Shown here: positions 40,265-48,766 of the stretch, piece after piece | Numbering within the stretch: position 1 is the first letter of the stretch | Layout: each line of letters opens with the position of its first letter | NCBI RefSeq assembly: GCF_031843945.1 | Contig: NZ_JAVTJJ010000003.1 | Coordinates: forward strand, 290,858-354,857 | Direction of reading: 5' to 3' | Source of the DNA: Paracidovorax sp031843945 | GTDB taxonomy: Bacteria > Pseudomonadota > Gammaproteobacteria > Burkholderiales > Burkholderiaceae_C | DNA length: 64,000 nt | Notes under the pieces: generated by a model | What the model was told of the DNA's origin: nothing | Databases searched by the model: none | What the model saw: only the letters and a program-made list of their open reading frames with translations | Translations under genes and position numbers: made by a program

Positions 40265-41227
40265 ACCTTCAAGCAACTGGAAGCGCTGTACTGGATTGGC
40301 CAACTGGGCGGCTTTGCGCCGGCCGCGCGCAAGCTGCACACCTCGCAGTCGGCCGTGTCCAAGCGCGTGCACGAGCTGGAGCAGCTCTTCGACACGCCCC
40401 TGTTCGACCGCACGCAGCGCACCGCTCGCCTGACCGAAAAGGGCGAGGAGATGTTCATGCTGGCGCGCAAGCTGCTGCGCGACCGCGACGCCGCCGTGGA
40501 GCAGTTCGGCAAGCCCGAGGTGATCGAGCGGCGCCTGCGCATCGGCGTGACCGAACTCACCGCCATGACCTGGCTGCCGCGCCTGGTGGCCCTGGTGCGC
40601 CAGCACTACCCCAAGGTGACGCTGGAGCCTGACGTGGATGGCAGCCTGCCCCTGCGCGACAAGCTGCTGGCCGACGGGCTCGACCTCATCATCGTGCCGG
40701 ACGCATTCGCCGACACGCGCCTGCCCGCCACGTTGGTGGGCCAGGTCGACAGTGCCTGGATGTGCCGCCCCGGCACCGTGCCTGCCGGCATCGTGCGCCT
40801 GCACGAACTGGCCGGCCATCGCCTGCTGGTGCAGGGCAACGCATCCGGCACCGGGCGCCTGTACGACGCCTGGCTGCGCGAGCGCGGCGTGGAGCCGGCC
40901 GATTCGCTGGTGGTGAGCAACCTGGTGGCGCTCATCGGCCTGACCATCTCCGGCCTGGGCGTGAGCTACCTGCCCCGCCAGTGCCTTGCGCCCCTGGTGG
41001 CCGCGGGCCAGTTGGCCGAGATCGACGTGCAGCCCCCACTGCCGCCCGTGCCCTACGTGGCGATGGTGCAGGGCAGCCACCGCAGTGCGCTGGTGGCCTC
41101 GGTCATCATGCTGGCGCAGTCGTGCTGCGATTTCACGCGGGCGTTCCAGGCAGTGCAGGCCGCAGCGGGTGGGGTGGACGCAGCGGACCTGGCGCACGCG
41201 CGGCCGGTTGCGGCAGCGCCCGGCTGA
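40259..41227 (+). CDS. LysR-family transcriptional regulator
   Basis: A 322-residue regulator. The N-terminal winged helix (about 5-65) has FKQLEALYWIGQLGGFAPAA and TSQSAVSKRVHELEQ; the rest is the periplasmic-binding-like effector domain. Two adjacent ATGs (40259, 40262) are possible; an upstream start would add 15 unusual residues. It is divergent from the binding-protein/PLP-enzyme pair and probably controls it in response to the transported compound. The effector cannot be named. Confidence 0.88.
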   Translation: MMTFKQLEALYWIGQLGGFAPAARKLHTSQSAVSKRVHELEQLFDTPLFDRTQRTARLTEKGEEMFMLARKLLRDRDAAVEQFGKPEVIERRLRIGVTELTAMTWLPRLVALVRQHYPKVTLEPDVDGSLPLRDKLLADGLDLIIVPDAFADTRLPATLVGQVDSAWMCRPGTVPAGIVRLHELAGHRLLVQGNASGTGRLYDAWLRERGVEPADSLVVSNLVALIGLTISGLGVSYLPRQCLAPLVAAGQLAEIDVQPPLPPVPYVAMVQGSHRSALVASVIMLAQSCCDFTRAFQAVQAAAGGVDAADLAHARPVAAAPG

Positions 41228-41287
41228 CGCCGGCGATCCGCCGTCGCCGTGCTGCGGCGCACGGACCGCAGGGCCGTCAAGGCCCGC

Positions 41288-42673
41288 TCAACCGCCCGCC
41301 AGCCGCATCGCCGCGCCGGCCGCACCCGCCAGCGCCAGCACCGGCATCACGCCCCAGCGCAGCCGGAACAGCGCCAGCGCCGCCAGCACGCCGATGCCGG
41401 CGGAGGCGGCATCGAAGCGCCCGCCCAGGCCTTGCGGCCACAGCACGTGGTAGGCGAAGAACACCGCCAGGTTCAGGATCACGCCCACCACCGCGGCGGT
41501 GATGCCCCGCAGCGGCGCGGTGAACTTCAGCTGGCCATGGGTCGATTCGATGAACGGCCCGCCCAGCAGGATGAACACGAACGAGGGCAGGAAGGTGAAG
41601 AACGTCACCACCGTGGCCGCCACCGCGCCGGCGAGAAAGAGCGACTCGGGCCCGAAGATTGCCCGCGTCCACCCGCCCACGAAAGCCACGAAAGACACCA
41701 CCATGATGAGCGGCCCGGGCGTTGTCTCGCCCAGGGCCAGCCCGTCGATCATCTGGGCTGCCGTCAGCCACTGGAAATGGTCCACCGCGCCCTGGTACAC
41801 GTACGGCAGCACGGCATAGGCACCGCCGAAGGTCATCAGCGCTGCTTTGGTGAAGAACCAGCCCATCTGCACCAGCACCGAATCCACGCCGTACGCGGCA
41901 CACAGCCCGCCCATGGCCGCCAGCCACAGCGCCACGCCCAGGCCCAGCACGTTGCGAAAGCGCGGCCAGGCGAACACGGCATGCGCGGGCACCGGCGTGT
42001 CGTCGTCGATCAGCGCGGGCGCCCGCCGCGCGCCTGTCGCCCCGTGGGCCGGGCCCGCGGAAAAGGCCGCAGGCGACACCTTGCCGCCCACGTGGCCCAC
42101 TGCCGCCGCCAGCAGCACGATCACGGGAAACGGCACCTGCAGCGCAAAGATGGCGATGAACGCGGCCACGGCGATGCTCCAGAGCCACGCGTTCTTCAGC
42201 GTGCGCGAGCCCACGCGCCAGGCCGCCTGCGCCACCAGGGCCGTCACCGCCGGCTTGATGCCGTAGAACACCCCGGCGACCAACGGCACGTCGCCATGCG
42301 CGAGGTACAGCCAGGAAACCCCCACCAGAATGAAGAGCGAAGGCAGCACGAAGAGCGCGCCCGCGACGATGCCGCCCCAGGTGCGGTGCAGCAGCCAGCC
42401 AATGTACGTCGCCAGCTGCTGGGCTTCGGGGCCGGGCAGCAGCATGCAGTAGTTGAGCGCGTGCAGAAAACGCCTCTCCGAGATCCAGCGCCGCCGGTCC
42501 ACCAGCTCTGCGTGCATCAGCGCGATCTGCCCTGCCGGCCCGCCAAAGCTGATGAAGCCGAGCTTGAGCCAGAAGCGCCAGGCCTCGGCCAGACCCAGGG
42601 GGGCAGGGCGCGCTGGCTCGGCGGTGTCATCAGTGTCGACGGTGTCGGCGGGGGGCGTCACGACCACGGGCAT
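41288..42673 (-). CDS. chrA: Chromate transporter, long-chain CHR family
   Basis: A 461-residue inner-membrane protein with two homologous CHR halves. Half one has KLGFISFGGPAGQIALMH and YCMLLPGPEAQQL; half two has KAALMTFGGAYAVLPY and LGETTPGPL. About ten hydrophobic segments are visible. It exports chromate, driven by the proton-motive force. The ATG at 42673 (MPVVVTPP) follows an AGGAGAG ribosome site; a longer frame overlapping the LysR gene is GC-driven. It lies 124 bp after a LysR gene on the same strand, and chrB is not nearby. Confidence 0.92.
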   Translation of the reverse strand: MPVVVTPPADTVDTDDTAEPARPAPLGLAEAWRFWLKLGFISFGGPAGQIALMHAELVDRRRWISERRFLHALNYCMLLPGPEAQQLATYIGWLLHRTWGGIVAGALFVLPSLFILVGVSWLYLAHGDVPLVAGVFYGIKPAVTALVAQAAWRVGSRTLKNAWLWSIAVAAFIAIFALQVPFPVIVLLAAAVGHVGGKVSPAAFSAGPAHGATGARRAPALIDDDTPVPAHAVFAWPRFRNVLGLGVALWLAAMGGLCAAYGVDSVLVQMGWFFTKAALMTFGGAYAVLPYVYQGAVDHFQWLTAAQMIDGLALGETTPGPLIMVVSFVAFVGGWTRAIFGPESLFLAGAVAATVVTFFTFLPSFVFILLGGPFIESTHGQLKFTAPLRGITAAVVGVILNLAVFFAYHVLWPQGLGGRFDAASAGIGVLAALALFRLRWGVMPVLALAGAAGAAMRLAGG

Positions 42674-42797
42674 GCGGCTCTCCTGAATGCGGGTTGGATG
42701 GAATGCGCGGGCGCTGGCCGCCGCACCGGAGCGAGTGGCCCGGGTGGATGGGCCGGTGGTGACAGCCCGGAAGGGCGTCCGCACGCGTGCACCACGG

Positions 42798-43706
42798 TCA
42801 GCGGGTGGAGGGGTGTGCACGAACGAAATCCGCGAAGGCCCGCAGCGGGGCCGGAACCAGCCGGTGCCCCGGGTAATACAGAAACGGCCCGGAAAAAGGC
42901 GGCCACCAGTCGCGCAGCACCGGCTGCAGGGCGCCGCTGTCCAGGTGCGGCTGCAGCCAGTCCTGGAACAGGTAGACCAGGCCCATGCCGGCCACGGCCG
43001 CGTCCACGGCCAGGTCGGCGGCCGAGCCGGCTTGCACGACGAGGGCCGGCGCCGGGTCCACCTCCAGCCTGTCGCTGCCGCGCTCGAATGTCCACCCGGG
43101 CATGGACCCGCTGTGGAAGCGCACCCGCAGGCAGGCGTGGTCCAGCAGGTCGCGCGGGTGCTGTGGCGTGCCGCGCCGCGCCAGGTAGTCGGGCGAGGCG
43201 GCGCAGGCTAAGTGCTGCACGCGGGGGCCGATGGGCACGGCGATCATGTCCTGCTCCAGCCGCTCGCCATACCGGATGCCCGCATCGCAGCCGGCCGCCA
43301 GCACGTCGACGAAGCTGTCCTCGGCCACCACTTCCAGCAGGATGTCGGGGTACGCAGCGCGGAAGTCCGCAACGATGCCTGGCAACACCAGCTTCAGCGC
43401 CGCGACCGGCACGTTTAGCCGCAGCGTGCCGGCAGGCTGCTGCCGGAAATCGTTCACCACCTCCAGCGCGGCTTCCACTTCGCGCAGCGCGGGCGAGAGG
43501 CGCTCCAGCAGCCGCTGGCCGGCTTCGGTCGGCGCGACGCTGCGCGTGGTGCGGTGCAGCAGGCGCACGCCCAGCTGTGTTTCCAGCCGCCGCACGGCGT
43601 CGCTGACGGCGGAGGCCGACACCCCGCTCTGACGCGCGCCGCCGCGAAACCCCTGCGCCTTCACCACGGCGACAAAGGCGTTCAGATCACTCAGGTTGGC
43701 TTTCAT
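42798..43706 (-). CDS. LysR-family transcriptional regulator
   Basis: A 302-residue regulator of the subgroup with ANLSDLNAFVAVVKAQGF and SASAVSDAVRRLETQLGVRL in the helix-turn-helix and LRLNVPVAA at the start of the effector domain. It is divergent from an aldo/keto reductase gene (78-bp gap), the usual layout for a LysR protein and its target, and is upstream of chrA on the same strand. It most likely controls the reductase; a link to chrA is less certain. Confidence 0.9.
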   Translation of the reverse strand: MKANLSDLNAFVAVVKAQGFRGGARQSGVSASAVSDAVRRLETQLGVRLLHRTTRSVAPTEAGQRLLERLSPALREVEAALEVVNDFRQQPAGTLRLNVPVAALKLVLPGIVADFRAAYPDILLEVVAEDSFVDVLAAGCDAGIRYGERLEQDMIAVPIGPRVQHLACAASPDYLARRGTPQHPRDLLDHACLRVRFHSGSMPGWTFERGSDRLEVDPAPALVVQAGSAADLAVDAAVAGMGLVYLFQDWLQPHLDSGALQPVLRDWWPPFSGPFLYYPGHRLVPAPLRAFADFVRAHPSTR

Positions 43707-43784
43707 TGTCCGGAATTCTGCACGGGGCGTGCGGCGCGGGCGGGCTTATCGCCGGCCGCAGGCCTTCCTAGACTGGCTCCACAC

Positions 43785-44684
43785 ATGAAAGGCACTTCCG
43801 TGCAACGCATCGACACCACCGACACCTTCACCCTGGGCGACCGCACCGTTCGCCGCCTGGGCTACGGCGCCATGCAACTGGCCGGCCCCGGCGTCTTCGG
43901 TCCGCCGAAGGACCGCGCAGGCGCACTGGCCGTGCTGCGCGCCGCCGTGGACAGCGGCGTGAACCACATCGACACCAGCGACTTCTACGGGCCGCACGTC
44001 ACCAACCAGCTGATCCGCGAAGCACTCAGCCCGTACGGCGACGACCTCACCATCGCCACCAAGGTCGGCGCCCGGCGCGACGCGCAAGGCGCCTGGCTCT
44101 CCGCCGCCACGCCCGAGGCGCTGACCCAGGCCGTGCACGACAACCTGCGCCACCTGGGGCTGCACGTGCTGCAGGTGGTCAACTTTCGCGCCATGTTCGA
44201 CACCTTCGGCCCGGCGGAAGGCTCGATCGAAGCGCCTCTGGCCGTGCTGGCCGGGCTGCAACAGCGAGGCCTCATACGCCATATCGGCCTGAGCAACGTG
44301 ACCCCCACGCAAGTGGACGAGGCCCGCCGCCTCTGCCCCATCGTGTGCGTGCAGAACCAGTACAACCTGACGCACCGTGGCGACGATGCGCTGATCGACC
44401 GGCTGGCGCGGGACGGCATCGCTTACGTGCCGTTCTTCCCCATGGGCGGATTCAGCCCGTTGCAATCGGCCGCGCTGTCTGATGTTGCGCGGCACGTCGG
44501 CGCCACACCGCTGCAGGTCGCCCTGGCGTGGCTGTTGCAACGGTCGCCCAACCTTCTGCTGATTCCGGGAACCTCGTCCGTGGACCATCTCCGGCAAAAC
44601 CTGGCCGCAGCCGCCGTGGTGCTGCCGTCAGACGCCATTGCCCGGCTGAACCAAGCTGTCGCCCCCGCAGGCCCGCAGCATTGA
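43785..44684 (+). CDS. Aldo/keto reductase family oxidoreductase
   Basis: A 299-residue NADPH-dependent TIM-barrel enzyme. The catalytic Asp and Tyr are in VNHIDTSDFYG, the Lys in IATKVG, and at the usual fourth catalytic position Asn (QVVNFRAM) replaces His, as in several prokaryotic subgroups such as pyridoxal-reductase-like members. The C-terminal LLLIPGTSSVDHLRQNL binds the cofactor. It reduces a carbonyl compound in the cytoplasm; substrate unknown. The ATG at 43785 is preferred because the upstream extension runs through the divergent LysR gene. Confidence 0.9.
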   Translation: MKGTSVQRIDTTDTFTLGDRTVRRLGYGAMQLAGPGVFGPPKDRAGALAVLRAAVDSGVNHIDTSDFYGPHVTNQLIREALSPYGDDLTIATKVGARRDAQGAWLSAATPEALTQAVHDNLRHLGLHVLQVVNFRAMFDTFGPAEGSIEAPLAVLAGLQQRGLIRHIGLSNVTPTQVDEARRLCPIVCVQNQYNLTHRGDDALIDRLARDGIAYVPFFPMGGFSPLQSAALSDVARHVGATPLQVALAWLLQRSPNLLLIPGTSSVDHLRQNLAAAAVVLPSDAIARLNQAVAPAGPQH

Positions 44685-44766
44685 GGGCTGCGCGCCGGCG
44701 AAAAGCCCTTGCCGCCCTTGCCGCCCTCGCCACCCGTGGCGGCGGGGCCATTGCAAGGATGAACGC

Positions 44767-45615
44767 TCAACCCGGCGTTGGCAGCAGCCGGATGCCGGTC
44801 GCACCTTCGCGCTCCAGCTGCGCCACCAGGCCCAGCTCCCAGTCCAGGTACTGCTGGAATCCTGCATCGCGCAACGCCAGGTCGCTGTGCGCATAGGGGC
44901 TGTACCAATGGTCGTTGTCGCCGGTGAGCACGCCCTCGTCGCCCGCGGCCACCGGCAGGCCGGCGGCCGCCCAGGCGGCGGTGCCGCCGGCAATGGCCCG
45001 CGCGTCGCGACCGGTGCGCGCTGCCAGCTCGGCCGCCACGGTGCGCGCCAGCAGGCCGTCAGGTGACGTGATGAGCACCGTGTGGCCCTCGGGCAGGTCG
45101 GCCACGAAGTGCGCCAGGCGGTCGGGCACGGCGAAGCGGGCGCCAGGAATGTGGCGCTTTTCAAAGGCAGCGCGGCGGTCTACGTCGAACACGGTGGCAT
45201 GGCCGGCCTGCACCAGCGCGTCGGCCTGCTGGGGCGACGCCAGCGGGGTGGGTGCGTGCAGGGCCAGCACGCGCACGCGCACGGGCTCGGGGCCGGCGAC
45301 CTGGGTGGCGCGCTCGGGCGGCGTGTAGACCGCCACCTCCCAGCCGCCCAGCTGCGCCAGCCAGGCGGCGGTGGTCAGGGCTCGCACGCCGTCCCAGTCG
45401 GCCAGCACGATGCGCGCACCGCGCGCGGCGGCGTATTCGTCGGTGGCCTGCACCAGCTGGTCGCCGGGCGCCCAGCGCCAGCCTTCCAGGTGGCCGGCTT
45501 CGTATTCGCCCTGCGTGCGCACGTCGAAGCGGTACAGCGTGCGCTCCTCCCTTTCGGATTCGAAGCGCTGCAGCGTGGCGGTGTCGATGCGCAGCACGCC
45601 GGCGCGTGCGGCCAC
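44767..45615 (-). pseudogene. Rhodanese-like protein, 5'-truncated and without cysteine
   Basis: 282 residues remain, covering two rhodanese-fold domains: RFDVRTQGEYEAGHL and VFDVDRRAAFEKRHIPGA, followed by the conserved tail YSPYAHSD and YLDWELGLVAQLEREG. Related proteins known to me have four domains and about 530 residues; the N-terminal pair, which carries the catalytic Cys, is missing here. The loops where Cys would be read ADWDGVRA and TSPDGLLA, and there is no cysteine in the whole protein. The frame stays open upstream of the GTG start, but abuts what looks like the end of a different gene on the other strand. It is probably the leftover of a rearrangement, unless the domains act as a non-catalytic scaffold. 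Confidence 0.6.
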
Positions 45616-45663
45616 GGCAGCGGCGCGTTCGCGGGCGGCGGCCAGGGTGGCGGGTGCGGGTGG

Positions 45664-45753
45664 CCGCGCCTCGCCGACCTGGCCGGCAACCTGCAGGCCG
45701 AGCGGCCGCGCTACGCCCAGGCCATCAAGACAGCCGGGCTGTCGCTGCGTTGA
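45664..45753 (+). pseudogene. Possible C-terminal fragment of a Bug/TctC-type solute receptor gene
   Basis: The plus strand reads RLADLAGNLQAERPRY, AQAIKTAGLSLR and then a stop at 45753, just before a repeat copy. This resembles the ends of periplasmic tripartite-tricarboxylate (Bug) receptors, which finish with Glu...Arg/Lys-Tyr/Trp-x-x-x-Ile-Lys-x-Ala-Gly/Asn. No upstream part exists because the rhodanese remnant begins here. The match is short and made by eye. Confidence 0.35.
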
Positions 45754-45789
45754 CGCGCCAGCCTCTTTTAATGGTCAAAAGTGCCCGCA

Positions 45790-45830
45790 GCGCTTATTTG
45801 ATAAGCGCAAGCAGCTATTAAATCAATAGC
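45790..45830 (+). repeat. Dispersed two-hairpin intergenic repeat, copy 6
   Basis: Arms GCGCTTAT (45790-45797) and ATAAGCGC (45801-45808) with a TTG loop, then GCTATT (45814-45819) and AATAGC (45825-45830). Both hairpins are perfect. It lies just after the receptor-gene fragment and before the exporter gene. Confidence 0.85.
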
Positions 45831-45910
45831 AAAATAAAAAGGAGTGCTGGAAGAAGGCATGCGAGCACAGCGACGGCACCGGCCTGCAAGTTGTCGTACA
45901 ACTGCCTAGA

Positions 45911-46966
45911 ATGCACCGTTTTGGGGCGATTGGCGCTCCGAGCGAAAGTGCTGCCTTGTCCTCTTCCCCCTCTGGCGCGCCTGCCGCGGCCGCGCCGCGC
46001 CACGTTTTTACCCAACGCAGCACCGTGTTTTTGCTGGCGCTGCTGTGTTGCCTGCTGTGGGGCAGTTCGTTCCCGGCCATCAAGTCGGGCTACGCGCTGC
46101 TGGGCATTGCGGGTGACGACATTCCGTCCAAGCTGGTGTTTGCCGGCTGGCGATTCGCGGCGGCCGGCCTGCTGCTGATCGCCTGGGCTGCCGCCACCGG
46201 CCGCCGTCTGGGTGGCTGGCCACCGCGCGTGTGGGGCCAGCTGGCGGTGCTGGGGCTGGTGCAGACCAGCCTGCAGTACGTGTTTTTCTACATCGGCCTG
46301 GCGCACACGACGGGCGTCAAGAGCTCGATCATGAACGCCACTGGCACTTTTTTCAGCGTGTTGCTGGCCCACTGGATCTATCACAACGACCGCCTGACCT
46401 GGCGCAAGGCGTTGGGCTGCGGCGTAGGATTCGTCGGCGTCATGGTGGTCAACCTGGGCGGTGGTTTGGCCGGCGCGGTGCCGGGCATCGAATTCACCTT
46501 GCTGGGCGAAGGCTTCGTGGTCATCGCCGCGCTGGTGCTGGCCGTGGGCGGCATCTATGGCAAGCGCATTTCGCAGCACACCGACCCCATCGTGATGACC
46601 GGCATCCAACTGGCCGTGGGCGGCCTTGTGCTGCTGGTGGCCGGCTACGCCATGGGTGGCACGCTGGGCCACGTCACGCCGGCTTCCACCGCGCTGCTGG
46701 CCTACCTGACGGTGCTGTCTGCGCTGGCCATATCGATCTGGAGCGTGCTGCTCAAGCACAACCGGGTCAGCCTGATCACCGCGTTCAACTTCATGATTCC
46801 GGTGTTCGGCACGCTGCTGTCGGCGCTGTTCTTGAACGAGAGCATTCTGGAGTGGCGCAACGCCGTCGCGCTGGTGCTGGTGTGCTGGGGCATCTGGCTG
46901 GTCACGCAGGCGCCGGCGGATGCTGCCCCGGCAGGCGTATCAGAACGATCCGTCCGCAAGGAGTAG
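45911..46966 (+). CDS. EamA/DMT-family transporter
   Basis: A 351-residue inner-membrane protein with ten hydrophobic segments forming two EamA repeats (LLCCLLWGSSFPAIKSGY in the first; LKHNRVSLITAFNFMIPVFG and FLNESILEWR in the second). These are the usual marks of drug/metabolite exporters. The N-terminal 35 residues are Ser/Ala/Pro-rich and may reflect a start chosen too far upstream. Its stop lies within 10 bp of the FAH-family start, so the two are probably cotranscribed. The substrate is unknown. Confidence 0.88.
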   Translation: MHRFGAIGAPSESAALSSSPSGAPAAAAPRHVFTQRSTVFLLALLCCLLWGSSFPAIKSGYALLGIAGDDIPSKLVFAGWRFAAAGLLLIAWAAATGRRLGGWPPRVWGQLAVLGLVQTSLQYVFFYIGLAHTTGVKSSIMNATGTFFSVLLAHWIYHNDRLTWRKALGCGVGFVGVMVVNLGGGLAGAVPGIEFTLLGEGFVVIAALVLAVGGIYGKRISQHTDPIVMTGIQLAVGGLVLLVAGYAMGGTLGHVTPASTALLAYLTVLSALAISIWSVLLKHNRVSLITAFNFMIPVFGTLLSALFLNESILEWRNAVALVLVCWGIWLVTQAPADAAPAGVSERSVRKE

Positions 46967-46972
46967 ATATCC

Positions 46973-47818
46973 GTGAAACTGCTGCGATACGGCCCGATGG
47001 GCCAGGAAAGGCCCGGTCTGCTCGACGCCCAGGGCGTCATCCGCGATCTGTCGGCCCACGTGCCCGACATCGGCCCCGCGAGCCTGGGCGCTGCCGTGCT
47101 GCAGCGCCTGCGCGCGCTCGACCCGGCCAGCCTGCCTGCCGTGTCCGGCAACCCGCGCCTGGGTGCCTGCGTGGGCGGCATCGGCAAGTTCGTCTGCATC
47201 GGCCTGAACTACGCCGACCATGCCGCCGAATCCAACATGCCGATTCCGGCCGAGCCCATCGTCTTCAACAAGTGGACCTCCGCCGTGGTGGGGCCCAACG
47301 ACGACGTGAAGATCCCGCGCGGCTCCGACAAGACCGACTGGGAGGTCGAGCTGGGCGTGGTGATCGGCACGGCGGCCAGCTACGTGGACGAAGCCGATGC
47401 GATGGCGCACGTCGCAGGCTATTGCGTGGTCAACGACGTGTCCGAGCGCAGCTACCAGCTCGAGCGCGGCGGCACCTGGGACAAGGGCAAGGGCTGCGAC
47501 ACCTTCGGCCCCACCGGCCCGTGGCTGGTGACGGCCGACGAGGTGCCCGACCCCCATGCGCTGGATCTGTGGCTGGAGGTCGACGGCCATCGCTACCAGC
47601 AGGGCAATACCCGCACGATGATCTTCAACGTGCCGCGTCTGGTGGCCTACCTGAGCCGCTTCATGACGCTGCAGCCCGGCGACGTCATCTCCACCGGCAC
47701 GCCACCCGGCGCGGGCATGGGCGTGAAGCCCACACCGGTCTACCTGCGGCCCGGCCAGACCATGCGCCTGGGCATCACCGGCCTGGGCGAGCAGCGCCAG
47801 CGCACCGTCGCGGCCTGA
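46973..47818 (+). CDS. Fumarylacetoacetate hydrolase (FAH) family protein
   Basis: A 281-residue enzyme with the FAH metal-binding set: CIGLNYADHAAE, DWEVELGVVIG (metal Glu/Asp), VVNDVSERSYQ, KGCDTFGPTGPW and a GDVISTGTPPG loop. Close matches known to me are 2-keto-3-deoxy-L-fuconate / 2-hydroxyhepta-2,4-diene-1,7-dioate-type hydrolases, which cleave or decarboxylate beta-diketo acids. The GTG start has an AAGGAG ribosome site inside the end of the exporter gene. The exact substrate cannot be assigned. Confidence 0.9.
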   Translation: MKLLRYGPMGQERPGLLDAQGVIRDLSAHVPDIGPASLGAAVLQRLRALDPASLPAVSGNPRLGACVGGIGKFVCIGLNYADHAAESNMPIPAEPIVFNKWTSAVVGPNDDVKIPRGSDKTDWEVELGVVIGTAASYVDEADAMAHVAGYCVVNDVSERSYQLERGGTWDKGKGCDTFGPTGPWLVTADEVPDPHALDLWLEVDGHRYQQGNTRTMIFNVPRLVAYLSRFMTLQPGDVISTGTPPGAGMGVKPTPVYLRPGQTMRLGITGLGEQRQRTVAA

Positions 47819-47856
47819 CCGCACGCCCGCAGCACCGGGTGCCGGACAATCCGGGA

Positions 47857-48372
47857 ATGAACGACTCCCCCACCCACACGGCCATTGAGGCCGCACCCGA
47901 CATGGCCGACGCGCCCATCCAGGAGGCGCGCCTGTGGCGCGACGAGCGCTGGACGGCTGAAGTCATCAAGAACGAAGACGATGACGGCTGGGCCGTGGCC
48001 ATGACGCTGCACGGCGAATCCGAGCCGGCCCTGGTCGGCCCCTGGACCATGGGCCGCGACAAGAAGAACCCTAAGCCGCTGGACGCCCCGGCCTTCCACA
48101 CGCTCGTCAAGACCGCCTCGGAAGTGCTGCGCCGCCACGAGCAACAACTGCATGCGCAGCTCAACAAGGAAGTGACTGTCGGCGCGGGCGCAGAGCTCGT
48201 GCGGGTGACCCTGCGCATCGTGCCGGACGAGGAATATCCGTATGCCGTGCTGACGGCGCAGGACGAATCCGGCCAGCTGCTGGGCGAGGCGCGCGTGGAG
48301 GCGAGCTTCAAGCTGGGCCAGGCCAGCGCCCAGGCGTGGATCGAGAGCGGCTATTCGGCGAGCAGATGGTAG
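47857..48372 (+). CDS. Conserved hypothetical protein
   Basis: A 171-residue acidic soluble protein with no recognised family. Notable segments are DERWTAEVIKNEDDDGWAV, GPWTMGRDKKNPKPLD and RVTLRIVPDEEYPYAVL; a mixed alpha/beta structure is likely. No signal peptide is present. It follows the FAH gene by 38 bp and converges with fmdB, 16 bp separating the two stops. Balanced composition and an ATG support it as a real gene. Confidence 0.65.
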   Translation: MNDSPTHTAIEAAPDMADAPIQEARLWRDERWTAEVIKNEDDDGWAVAMTLHGESEPALVGPWTMGRDKKNPKPLDAPAFHTLVKTASEVLRRHEQQLHAQLNKEVTVGAGAELVRVTLRIVPDEEYPYAVLTAQDESGQLLGEARVEASFKLGQASAQAWIESGYSASRW

Positions 48373-48388
48373 GTCGCGTTGCCGCTGG

Positions 48389-48748
48389 TCAGTGGCTGAT
48401 CATCCAGGGCCGCTTCGTCGGAAACGCCTTCGCCCCGTTCGCTGCCGTCACCGTGGCACCTCGCTTGGCCCCTGTGCTGCAGCACCCGCAGCCTGCCGGG
48501 TGCTTCATCCGGCCATAACTGCCCTGCTCGCTGTTGCGTGACGAGCGCGGCGCATGCTGCGCCCGCTCGTTGGTGTCGAACGCGCGGCGCTGCTCCGGGC
48601 TTACGCAGGCCAGGTGCGGGGCGCTGGTGAAGACGCGCGGCGATGCGGCGCTGCAGACCGGGCAGGCGGCGGGCTCGTTGCGCTGCGCCAGGCTGCGCAG
48701 CGCATCGAAGCCGCCGCACCCGGCGCATTGGTAGTCGTAGGTGGGCAT
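48389..48748 (-). CDS. fmdB: FmdB-type zinc-ribbon protein
   Basis: A 119-residue protein. The N-terminal zinc ribbon MPTYDYQCAGCGG ... CPVC (Cys8, Cys11, Cys29, Cys32) is the FmdB family mark; the C-terminal half is low-complexity with GCGCC. In Methylophilus FmdB is a suspected regulator of formamidase expression. Here it directly follows the formamidase gene (18-bp gap, AAGGAG ribosome site) as the last gene of the amide operon. Confidence 0.9.
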   Translation of the reverse strand: MPTYDYQCAGCGGFDALRSLAQRNEPAACPVCSAASPRVFTSAPHLACVSPEQRRAFDTNERAQHAPRSSRNSEQGSYGRMKHPAGCGCCSTGAKRGATVTAANGAKAFPTKRPWMISH

Positions 48749-48766
48749 GGCGCTCCTTGCCTTGTC

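Noticed and set aside
46231..48372. Single 713-codon frame spanning the exporter, FAH-family and hypothetical genes
   Set aside because: Only its last 171 codons, from ATG 47857, look like protein; the rest is out of frame with two well-recognised genes.
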